64,000 nucleotides of DNA from Zeimonas sp964538505 (lineage in GTDB: Bacteria > Pseudomonadota > Gammaproteobacteria > Burkholderiales > Burkholderiaceae_E), in contig CAZIDY010000011.1 in assembly GCA_964538505.1 (NCBI GenBank), positions 1 through 64,000 on the forward strand, read 5' to 3'. The notes under the pieces are model-generated. The model was not told where the DNA came from. It made no database searches and worked only from the letters and a program-made list of their open reading frames with translations. Shown in pieces: positions 57,534 to 64,000 of this stretch (positions within the stretch are counted from its first letter, which is position 1; every line of letters begins with the position of its first letter). The position numbers and the translations under genes were made by a program.

Positions 57534-58667
57534 ATGCAGGCTTCGAAGACGACGGCGCCGGTCGTACCGGGCGTCGAAGCGTTGCGCGAGTGGGCGCGCG
57601 AGTTGGGCTTTGCGTCGCTGGGAGTGGCCGACGTCGATCTGTCGAACATCGAACCCGGCTTTCAGTCGTGGCTCGACGCCGGCTACCACGGCGAGATGGA
57701 TTATATGGCGCGCCACGGGCTCAAGCGCGCGCGTCCGGCCGAGCTCGTCGAGGGCACGGTACGCGCCGTGATGGTGTCGCTCGAGTACGCGCCCGACGAT
57801 CCGCAATGGATCGACGCCGCCTGGGCGACGCTTGCCGACGACGAACGCGCGTACGTCTCGCGCTACGCACTCGGACGCGATTATCACAAGCTCGTTCGCT
57901 CGCGCCTGCAGCGGCTCGCCGAGCGCATCGAAGCGCAGGTCGGCCCCTTCGGCTACCGGGTGTTCTGCGACTCGGCGCCGGTGATGGAGGTCGAGCTCGC
58001 GCATCGTGCCGGGCTCGGCTGGCGCGGCAAGCACACGCTGTTGATCGACACGCGCCGCGGCTCGACTTTCTTCCTCGGCACGATCTACACCGACCTCGAG
58101 CTGCCGGCTGCCGAGCCTTCCGACGAGCACTGCGGAAGCTGCACGCGCTGCCTCGAGGCGTGCCCTACCGGCGCGATCGTCGCCCCGTACCGGCTCGACG
58201 CGCGCCGCTGCATCTCGTATCTGACGATCGAGCACAAGGGTGCGATCCCCGAGCAGTTGCGCCCGGCAATCGGCAACCGGATCTACGGCTGCGACGACTG
58301 CCAGCTCGCCTGCCCGTGGAACCGCTTCGCACGCCCGACTGCAGTGGCGGACTTCGCTGCGCGCGAAGGACTCGACCAGGCGAGGCTCGTCGAGCTCTTT
58401 TCATGGACCGCCGACGAGTTCGATACGCGGCTCGCCGGCTCGCCGATCCGGCGCATCGGACACGAGCGGTGGCTGCGCAATCTCGCCGTCGCGCTTGGCA
58501 ACAGCGCGGGCGGCGAGGCAGCGATCGACGCGCTGCGCGCCCGCGCCGACGATGCGTCGGCACTGGTGCGCGAGCACGTGCATTGGGCGCTGCAGCGGCT
58601 CGGTGAATCGCCGCTCACTGAGCCGGCTTCGCTCGATCGGGCCGCTTCGGTCCACAATAGCGGCTGA
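57534..58667 (+). CDS. queG: Epoxyqueuosine reductase
   Basis: QueG reduces epoxyqueuosine to queuosine on tRNA with a cobalamin cofactor and two [4Fe-4S] clusters. The 377-residue product has FCDSAPVMEVELAHRAGLGW, LGTIYTDLELP, the cluster motifs CGSCTRCLEACPTGAI and YGCDDCQLACPWN, and CISYLTIEHKG. A HEAT-like C-terminal part is present. Together with tgt (3.1 kb) and queA (6.1 kb), the last three steps of queuosine synthesis are in this window. Confidence 0.96.
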   Translation: MQASKTTAPVVPGVEALREWARELGFASLGVADVDLSNIEPGFQSWLDAGYHGEMDYMARHGLKRARPAELVEGTVRAVMVSLEYAPDDPQWIDAAWATLADDERAYVSRYALGRDYHKLVRSRLQRLAERIEAQVGPFGYRVFCDSAPVMEVELAHRAGLGWRGKHTLLIDTRRGSTFFLGTIYTDLELPAAEPSDEHCGSCTRCLEACPTGAIVAPYRLDARRCISYLTIEHKGAIPEQLRPAIGNRIYGCDDCQLACPWNRFARPTAVADFAAREGLDQARLVELFSWTADEFDTRLAGSPIRRIGHERWLRNLAVALGNSAGGEAAIDALRARADDASALVREHVHWALQRLGESPLTEPASLDRAASVHNSG

Positions 58668-58671
58668 ATCG

Positions 58672-58705
58672 GAGCCGGGCGGCGCGTCAGCGCGCCTCCG
58701 GGCTC
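58672..58705 (+). terminator. Hairpin between queG and the Crp/Fnr gene
   Basis: GAGCCGGGCGGCGCG and CGCGCCTCCGGGCTC pair at 13 of 15 positions around a TCAG loop. It starts 5 nt after the queG stop and ends 9 nt before the next start codon. There is no T run. It may terminate queG transcription or modulate translation of the regulator. Confidence 0.45.
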
Positions 58706-58714
58706 GTCCTGCAG

Positions 58715-59437
58715 ATGTCGAACCGAGCGAGGAAAACGGAACACGTGCGCGCCCCGAAAGTGATGACCCGGACGTTCCTCGCGAACCTTGCGCTCTTTCA
58801 CGAGCTGGGCACCGAGGACCTCGACCGGATTGCGGCGGGCACGACCGAGCTGCGCATCCAGAAGGGGCGCATCCTGTTCCGCCGCGGCGAGCCCTGCGTG
58901 GGCTTTCACGTGATCGTCTACGGTCGCGTGAAGCTCGGCTTCGTCTCGCCGCAGGGCACCGAGAAGGTCATCGAGATTCTCGGACCGGGGCAGTCCTTCG
59001 GCGAGGCGGCGATGTTCCTCGAGCGTCCGTACCCGGTGAACGCCGAGTGCCTGGCCGACTCGCTGCTGCTGCACATCTCGAAGGCGACGCTCGACGCCGA
59101 GCTGATGCGCGACAGGCGACTGGCGCGGATGATGCTGGCCGGGTTGAGCCGACGCCTGGTCGGGCTGGTGGCCGACGTCGAGGCCTACTCGCTGCGCTCC
59201 GGTATGCAGCGCGTGATCGGCTACCTGCTCGGCGACATCGACCAGCGCGAAGATCTGACGCCGCCGATCCGCATCGTGCTCGACACGAGCAAGGGCGTCA
59301 TCGCATCGCGGCTGAACCTCACGCCGGAACATTTCTCGCGCATCCTCGGCGAGCTCAGCTCCGAGAAGCTGATCACGGTGAAGGGCGCCGAGATCACGAT
59401 CCTCGATCCCGAGCGGCTGCGGACCTTCCTTTCCTGA
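58715..59437 (+). CDS. Crp/Fnr-family regulator, Dnr-like
   Basis: This is a 240-residue regulator with a cyclic-nucleotide-type sensor domain (GRILFRRGEPCVGFHVIVYGRVKL ... GPGQSFGEAAMFLERPYPV) and a C-terminal helix-turn-helix. The recognition helix NLTPEHFSRILGEL has the E-x-x-S-R pattern that reads TTGAT-N4-ATCAA sites. It lacks the N-terminal cysteine cluster of Fnr, so it is of the Dnr/NnrR type that senses NO. A matching box lies upstream of nirS (62846), so it is the likely nir activator. An internal start at 58763 (VMTRTFLANL) is possible. Confidence 0.9.
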   Translation: MSNRARKTEHVRAPKVMTRTFLANLALFHELGTEDLDRIAAGTTELRIQKGRILFRRGEPCVGFHVIVYGRVKLGFVSPQGTEKVIEILGPGQSFGEAAMFLERPYPVNAECLADSLLLHISKATLDAELMRDRRLARMMLAGLSRRLVGLVADVEAYSLRSGMQRVIGYLLGDIDQREDLTPPIRIVLDTSKGVIASRLNLTPEHFSRILGELSSEKLITVKGAEITILDPERLRTFLS

Positions 59438-60617
59438 GCGTTGCAGGCGCCGCCGCGATCCAGCGGTTGCCGGCGTCGACGAGGGCAACGCAGCTGTCCG
59501 TGCCGGCCACGAAGCGATAGGGTGGGTCGCCGTTCGTTTCGCTGCGCGCGAGCTCGCGCGACTGGCGAAGACCGACGTCGACGCGTACCAGCGAGATCGC
59601 GTCCGGGGCGGCCAGCGCCGCCAGCACGGTGCCGTCTTCCCGGGCGGTAATCGCCATCACTTCGCCGTCGAGCGGCAATGGCTCGACGAGCGTCCACGAG
59701 CCGGCATCGAGCACGCGCAGCGTCGATGCACCTTCGTCGGCGAGCACCCAGCCGCGCGAGTGCGCGCCGCGCCATGCCGCGATGCGCGCCGCGGCGGGCG
59801 GTGTATCGACCGCCGGCCGTTCGATCTCGCGGCGCACGTTCAGGTTCAGCACGCCGAGCGATCCCGTCGCGTCGATGCGCAGCACTTCGTGGGCCACTGC
59901 GCCGGCGACGAGTGCCTGCGTCGCACCCGGCACCTCGAAGGGGCGCGACGTATAGCGACCCGGCAGCTCGATCGCCTCGCGCATCCGGTAGTCGTGCACG
60001 AGCCCCTTGAACACCGGCTCGGCATCGTGGTCGTAGGCGACCTCCCACACCTCGGCGAGGTCGGAGAAGGCGATCACGAAACGCGATCGCTGCGGCCGAT
60101 CGAGCAACGACGAGACCGTCGCACCCGACGCGTCGTCGAGCCGGTACTCGTGCATCGTTTCGAGCGTGCCGGCATCGTGCGCCGACAGCGGCATCGCGCC
60201 CGCGCCGCCGGCGAGCACGCTTGCATCGGCACCGCCGGAAACGGCGAGCACCTTCGATTCGAAGGCGAGGGTGGCCCGTTGCAGCAGCCCCAGCGCCGGG
60301 AGTGACAGCCGAAGCAGCCGGCGCCGTGCAGCGACGAAGGCGGCATCGCCATCGAGCGCGAGCGCAACGGGTGCGTGTGCCTCTTCCTGCGGTAGCGCGA
60401 ACGAAGCGAGCTCGCGCCCATTCGTGCAGTCGAGCGCGTGCAGCTGCGCGGTGTCGGGTGTCGCGAGCACGAGCGTCCCCGTCGAGGACTCTGCAGCCGG
60501 CGATGGCGCTGCTGCGGCGGTGCGATCGTCTGCCATGGAACTGGCGGGCGACAGCACGGCGGCGAGCAGGGCGACGGCTGCGATCGGACACAGCAGGCGG
60601 ACAGGCGCTGAAGCCAC
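59394..60617 (-). CDS. Exported beta-propeller protein beside nirS (possible NirF-like)
   Basis: This 407-residue protein starts with GTG at 60617 and carries a Sec signal peptide (about 1-29, ending SSMADD). The rest is a repetitive beta-propeller of about seven blades (TPDTAQLHALD, LDGEVMAITARED, VRVDVGLRQ and similar). The stretch RFVIAFSDLAEVWEVAYDHD loosely resembles the d1-type propellers of NirS/NirF, and location argues for a role in haem d1 assembly or nitrite reduction. I cannot show the ligand histidines of NirF. Its 3' end overlaps the Crp/Fnr gene by 44 nt on the other strand, and a strong terminator separates it from the cytochrome gene. Confidence 0.7.
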   Translation of the reverse strand: MASAPVRLLCPIAAVALLAAVLSPASSMADDRTAAAAPSPAAESSTGTLVLATPDTAQLHALDCTNGRELASFALPQEEAHAPVALALDGDAAFVAARRRLLRLSLPALGLLQRATLAFESKVLAVSGGADASVLAGGAGAMPLSAHDAGTLETMHEYRLDDASGATVSSLLDRPQRSRFVIAFSDLAEVWEVAYDHDAEPVFKGLVHDYRMREAIELPGRYTSRPFEVPGATQALVAGAVAHEVLRIDATGSLGVLNLNVRREIERPAVDTPPAAARIAAWRGAHSRGWVLADEGASTLRVLDAGSWTLVEPLPLDGEVMAITAREDGTVLAALAAPDAISLVRVDVGLRQSRELARSETNGDPPYRFVAGTDSCVALVDAGNRWIAAAPATLRKGRSAAARDRGS

Positions 60618-60635
60618 GGTGACAGGCAGCTCCCC

Positions 60636-60666
60636 AAAGAAAAAGGGCGGCCCATCGGGCCGCCCC
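60636..60666 (-). terminator. Rho-independent terminator after cytochrome gene
   Basis: On the minus strand GGGCGGCCC-GAT-GGGCCGCCC is followed by TTTTTCTTT: a perfect 9-bp GC stem with a U run, 25 nt after the cytochrome stop. It marks the end of the nirS-cytochrome transcript and lies in the leader of the propeller gene, which may therefore be read only by read-through or from its own promoter. Confidence 0.88.
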
Positions 60667-60691
60667 AGCTCCGATCGAAAGCCCGGGAAGC

Positions 60692-61012
60692 TTACTTCGC
60701 CCCGGCGAGAATCCAGTCGACCAGTGCCTTCACGTCGGCATCGGGAACGTTGGGGTTCGGCGGCATCGGTACCGGACCCCAGACCCCCGAACCGCCTTTT
60801 TTCACCTTCTTCATCAGGTTCTCGACGGCGCCCGCGTCGCCCTGGTACTTCTTGGCGACATCCGCATACGACGGGCCGACCAGCTTCTTGTCGACCGCGT
60901 GGCAGGCGGTGCAGTTGTACTTCTTCGCCATCGCGACATCGGCAATCGCCGGTGCCGCCATGGTGGTGAGCGCTGCTGCGGCGGCCAGTCCTATCCAGGC
61001 GGAACGCTTCAT
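60692..61012 (-). CDS. Cytochrome c-551/c8-type electron donor (NirM-like)
   Basis: This 106-residue monohaem cytochrome is exported by a Sec signal (about 1-24, ending PAIA) and folds around one haem at C34-T-A-C37-H38, with methionine M83 in VWGPVPMPPNPNV as the sixth ligand. The form is that of cytochrome c551/c8, which passes electrons to cytochrome cd1 nitrite reductase in the periplasm. It lies 19 nt downstream of nirS on the same strand and ends at the terminator at 60636. Confidence 0.93.
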   Translation of the reverse strand: MKRSAWIGLAAAAALTTMAAPAIADVAMAKKYNCTACHAVDKKLVGPSYADVAKKYQGDAGAVENLMKKVKKGGSGVWGPVPMPPNPNVPDADVKALVDWILAGAK

Positions 61013-61031
61013 CTTTTGGCTTCTCCCGTGT

Positions 61032-62768
61032 TCAGTAAACGTCGTGCTGCGTGTTGTAGACGTTGAACTTGCCGGTGGGCGTGATCAGGCGCTTGTCCTT
61101 GATGACGGCCTTCAGCTTGCGAGTCTTGTCGTCGACAACGACGATCGCGGACTCCTGATTCTTGGCGCTCCACACCGAGAACCAGACCTCGTCGCCGGCC
61201 TTATTGTACTCGGGTTGCGTGATGCGCTTCGCACCTTCGCCCAGCTCGGCCCATTCGGCGATCGGCAGTACCTCGAAAGGCTTGTCGAGGTTCTTGATGT
61301 CGAACACGGCGATCGACTGGTGGACCTTCGGATCGGGGTTCAGCGGCGTGTCGACCCAGAGATTGCTCGACTTCGGGTGCGTCTTGATGAACAGGTTGCC
61401 GCCGCCCTGCGCTTTCAGCGTCTGCACGACCTTCCACGCATTCGCCTTGTGCTTGGCCGGATCGGTGCCGATCAGCGCTATGGTTTCGTCGCCCAGGTGC
61501 CCGGTGGCCCAGACCGGTCCGAACTTCGGATGTACGAAGTTCGCGCCGCGACCCGGGTGCGGGATCCGACCGACGTCGATGATCGCTTCCAGCGCGTCGT
61601 CCTTGCTGTCGACCACTGCGATCTGGTCCGACTCGTTGGCCGCGACGAGGAAGTAGCGCTTCGAGGCGTCCCAGCCGCCGTCGTGCAGGAAGCGCGACGC
61701 GCCGACCTCGATGGTGCGCAGGTTCTTCAGGTCGGTGTAGTCGACGAGCATGATCTTGCCCGTTTCCTTCACGTTCACGATGAACTGCGGCTTGTCGTGC
61801 ACCGCGACGATCGACGCCACGCGCGGCTCGGGGTGGTATTCCTGCGTGTCGACCGTCATGCCGCGCGTCGACTGGATGCGCAGCGGCTCGAGCGTGTCGC
61901 CCTTCATGATCACGAACTGCGGCGGCCAGTACGCGCCCGCGATCGCGAGCTGGTCCTGGTGCTTCTTGTCCTTCGAGGTCTCGACCGAACGCGCCTCGAG
62001 CCCGATGCGGATCTCGGCGACGTTGTCGGGCTTCTCCATCCACAGGTCGATCAGGTTGATCTTGCCGTCGCGCCCGATCACGTAGACGTAGCGGCCCGAG
62101 CCCGAGGTGCGCGAGATGTGCACCGCGTAGCCGGTCTTGACGATGTTGATGATCTCCTTCGACGCGCCGTCGATCAGCGCCACCTCGCCGGTGTCGCGCA
62201 GCGTCACCGAGAAGATGTTGGAGATGTCGTAGTTGTTCATCTTCTTCGTCGGACGTTTCTCGGGCGGGATCACCACCGTCCACGTCTTCTTCATGTCTTC
62301 CAGGCCCCACTCCGGCGGAACGGGAGGCGACTGCTGGATGTAGCGCGCCATCATGTCGACTTCGGCGTCGCTCATCTCGCCCGACGTGCCCCAGTTCGGC
62401 ATCCCGGCCGGCGAGCCGTACTTGATGAAGGTTTTCAGGTATTCGGAACCGCGCTCGAGCGTGATGTCGGTCGTGAGCGGCTTGCCCGTGGCACCCTTGC
62501 GCAGCACGCCGTGACAGCCGGCGCAGCGCTCGAAGTAGATCTGCTTGGCGCGCTCGAATTCCTTCTCGGTCATCGGCGGCGCTTTCGGGTTGACGTCCTG
62601 GTGCATCGGGCCTTCGCCGAGCTGCGATCCACCGGCGTGGAGTGCGGCTTCCGCTGGCGACACGTGCTCCTCGGCGGTTTTCTGCTGCGCGAGCGCCCAA
62701 GCGGGAGCGCCGGCGACGAGTGCGGCGACGACCCATGCTGCCGGCTTCATGCGTGCAATCACTGACAT
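61032..62768 (-). CDS. nirS: Cytochrome cd1 nitrite reductase
   Basis: NirS reduces nitrite to nitric oxide in the periplasm, the defining denitrification step. The 578-residue product has a Sec signal (about 1-28), a haem c domain with C82-AG-C85-H86, and the eight-bladed haem d1 propeller. GYAVHISRTSGSGRYVYVIG holds the d1 axial histidine; EYHPEPRVASIVAVHD and FLHDGGWDAS hold the two histidines of the nitrite pocket. Length is normal. The ATG at 62766-62768 fits the signal peptide. A Dnr/FNR-type box lies about 78 nt upstream. Other haem d1 synthesis genes are not in the window, except possibly the propeller gene. Confidence 0.97.
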   Translation of the reverse strand: MSVIARMKPAAWVVAALVAGAPAWALAQQKTAEEHVSPAEAALHAGGSQLGEGPMHQDVNPKAPPMTEKEFERAKQIYFERCAGCHGVLRKGATGKPLTTDITLERGSEYLKTFIKYGSPAGMPNWGTSGEMSDAEVDMMARYIQQSPPVPPEWGLEDMKKTWTVVIPPEKRPTKKMNNYDISNIFSVTLRDTGEVALIDGASKEIINIVKTGYAVHISRTSGSGRYVYVIGRDGKINLIDLWMEKPDNVAEIRIGLEARSVETSKDKKHQDQLAIAGAYWPPQFVIMKGDTLEPLRIQSTRGMTVDTQEYHPEPRVASIVAVHDKPQFIVNVKETGKIMLVDYTDLKNLRTIEVGASRFLHDGGWDASKRYFLVAANESDQIAVVDSKDDALEAIIDVGRIPHPGRGANFVHPKFGPVWATGHLGDETIALIGTDPAKHKANAWKVVQTLKAQGGGNLFIKTHPKSSNLWVDTPLNPDPKVHQSIAVFDIKNLDKPFEVLPIAEWAELGEGAKRITQPEYNKAGDEVWFSVWSAKNQESAIVVVDDKTRKLKAVIKDKRLITPTGKFNVYNTQHDVY

Positions 62769-62845
62769 TTGCGGTTTCCCTTCGAATCGCCCCAAGACCA
62801 TAAGGGCATTGCGGAAAATCATCGTGGAGGCTGGAGATGTGCTCA

Positions 62846-62859
62846 TTGATGCGCGTCAA
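62846..62859. promoter_or_regulatory. Dnr/FNR-type binding site upstream of nirS
   Basis: TTGATGCGCGTCAA fits the TTGAT-N4-RTCAA pattern recognised by Fnr/Anr/Dnr regulators with an ExxSR recognition helix, and is nearly symmetric. It is 78 nt upstream of the nirS start codon and about 125 nt upstream of the divergent receptor gene, so it could serve either. The Crp/Fnr gene at 58715 encodes a matching recognition helix. Confidence 0.75.
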
Positions 62860-62983
62860 CGGTTGTACTGCATCGCACCACGACAATCGCGCCCGATGCA
62901 GAAGAACCACAGCCCGCAACCACCTGCGCGGTGCGGCACACCGGTAGCCGGTGCCCCGCATGCTGCTCACTCGACCCCTCCCG

Positions 62984-64000
62984 ATGCACGTTAGTGTCGT
63001 ATTGCCCCTCGAGCCCAAGCGAAACCCGCAGCTTTTTCGTGGGGAATCGTCCGGCCTTCTCGTTCCGCTTTTTGCCTGCGCGGTGACGGCGTTCTCGCCA
63101 GGGGGCTCGCCTGTCGCGTTCGCGCAACCAACCTCCGGCGAGGCCACGGTGCTGGCGCAATCGTCCGCCAGCGGCGCCGAGCGGCAGGCGCTCGAATCGG
63201 TCGTCGTCACCGCCACGCGCTCGCCCGAGGCGGCGCTGAACGTCCCGGCGAGCGTCACTGTCGTCGATTCGGAGGAGCTCCGGCAGCGCAATCCGGTGCG
63301 CCTGGGCGATGCGCTCGCCGACGTGCCGGGGCTCTACATTCGCGGCGCGGCCATGGGCGTGAACTTTCCCGGCACCGGCCAGGGCGTCCTGTCGCTGCGC
63401 GGCATCCCGCGCACGCCGCGCACGCTCGTGATGATCGACGGGCAGCCGGTCAACAACGCGCTCTCCGGCGGCATCAACGTCGTCGGCATTCCGCTCGACA
63501 GCGTCGAGCGCGTCGAAGTCGTTCGCGGGCCGTACTCGGCGTTGTACGGCGGGGCTGCGATGGGCGGCGTCGTCAACTTCATCACCGGCAGCCCCGACGA
63601 TCCGCTGACCGAGGTCCGCGCAGGGTTCGGCAACCTCGGCCAGCGCGGCGCCGCGATCGTGCATCGCCAGCGCTACGCAGGCGGGCTCGGCATCTCGCTG
63701 TCGGTGGCCTATCGGGAAAGCGACGGTGATCCGGACAGCAGCCCGCTCGTGAAGGCGTTGCCGCGCACGGCAAACCCGCCGGTGATCCCCGTCACCGGGG
63801 TGCGCCCGACCAGCGACCCCGACGGTTCGCCTCGCTACTGGGTCGGCACGCAGGGCGCGCGGCCCTGGTCGCAGACCAGCGCGCAACTGAGCCTGCACTA
63901 CACGGTGTCGCCGTCGACGAAGCTGGTCGGCGGACTCGGCTGGGCCGACTACGAGGTCGGCTTCTCGCGACCCCGCAGCTTCCTCACCGATGCGACCGGG
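62984..64000 (+). CDS. TonB-dependent outer-membrane receptor (partial, 3' end beyond window)
   Basis: The first 339 residues of a TonB-dependent receptor. After an export signal (about 25-48, ending AFAQ), ALESVVVTATRSPEA contains a TonB-box-like motif. The plug domain (about 72-190) shows LGDALADVPGLYIRG, VLSLRGIPRTPRTLVMIDGQPV and SVERVEVVRGPYSALYGGAAMGGVVN, followed by the first barrel strands. The ligand could be a siderophore, haem, copper or cobalamin; nothing in view decides. It diverges from nirS, sharing a 215-nt region with the Dnr/FNR-type box. The ATG at 62984 has no clear ribosome binding site. Confidence 0.9.
   Translation, partial: MHVSVVLPLEPKRNPQLFRGESSGLLVPLFACAVTAFSPGGSPVAFAQPTSGEATVLAQSSASGAERQALESVVVTATRSPEAALNVPASVTVVDSEELRQRNPVRLGDALADVPGLYIRGAAMGVNFPGTGQGVLSLRGIPRTPRTLVMIDGQPVNNALSGGINVVGIPLDSVERVEVVRGPYSALYGGAAMGGVVNFITGSPDDPLTEVRAGFGNLGQRGAAIVHRQRYAGGLGISLSVAYRESDGDPDSSPLVKALPRTANPPVIPVTGVRPTSDPDGSPRYWVGTQGARPWSQTSAQLSLHYTVSPSTKLVGGLGWADYEVGFSRPRSFLTDATG

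Overview
The window is high-GC DNA from a betaproteobacterium, most likely of or near the order Burkholderiales. The placement is inferred from gene content and order, not from a database search. The supports are the hda / HAD hydrolase / pcnB / folK / deoxynucleoside kinase / panC run, a queA-tgt-yajC-secD backbone, a PHO-box-controlled pst operon, and a MutL that carries an endonuclease-type motif. A cytochrome cd1 nitrite reductase with a Dnr/FNR-type regulator and a matching upstream box points to denitrification. Most of the sequence is chromosomal core, tightly packed with many 1-4 nt gene overlaps.

Layout. 1-7163 (minus strand apart from two plus-strand genes) is the secD, yajC, tgt, queA backbone, interrupted by an exosortase-associated acyltransferase, a response regulator, a peroxiredoxin and a small exported protein. 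7090-9057 is a GH15 glycosidase. 9138-11621 is a small accessory patch beside tRNA-Leu(CAA): a Phd/VapC-type toxin-antitoxin pair, the 3' remnant of a sorbosone/PQQ-type dehydrogenase, a DUF5996-like gene and the collapsed remains of an HTH/RES toxin-antitoxin pair. 11625-19504 holds a GNAT protein, a pirin, an HlyD/RbbA/YhhJ-type exporter and a catalase. 19674-26987 holds a K+/H+ antiporter and an acyl-CoA ligase / flavoprotein disulfide reductase / paired acyl-CoA dehydrogenase cluster.

27031-34860 is the phosphate block: a small gene behind a PHO-box-like site, pstSCAB-phoU, and phoBR facing the other way with its 3' end overlapping phoU. 34868-43907 contains nucleotide-sugar, pantothenate, folate, tRNA/RNA-processing and purine genes. 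43912-49700 is the TamA/TamB envelope assembly pair. 49679-58667 holds miaA, an MFS exporter, mutL, dedA, an atypical response regulator, amiC, tsaE and queG. 58715-64000 is the denitrification region: a Crp/Fnr regulator, a beta-propeller protein, a c-type cytochrome, nirS, a Dnr/FNR box and the start of a TonB-dependent receptor.

The most notable non-coding structure is a repeat family with the core AAACCGTGGTCTGACCCCG. It occurs three times, always between convergent genes. At 37423-37483 its two arms also supply the TGA stop codons of both flanking genes. Other items worth checking are the second PHO-box-like site in front of a 67-residue protein of unknown function, the diverged beta-propeller protein beside nirS, the response regulator lacking the receiver lysine, and the fused HTH/RES remnant. 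I see no CRISPR array, no intact insertion sequence and no replication origin.
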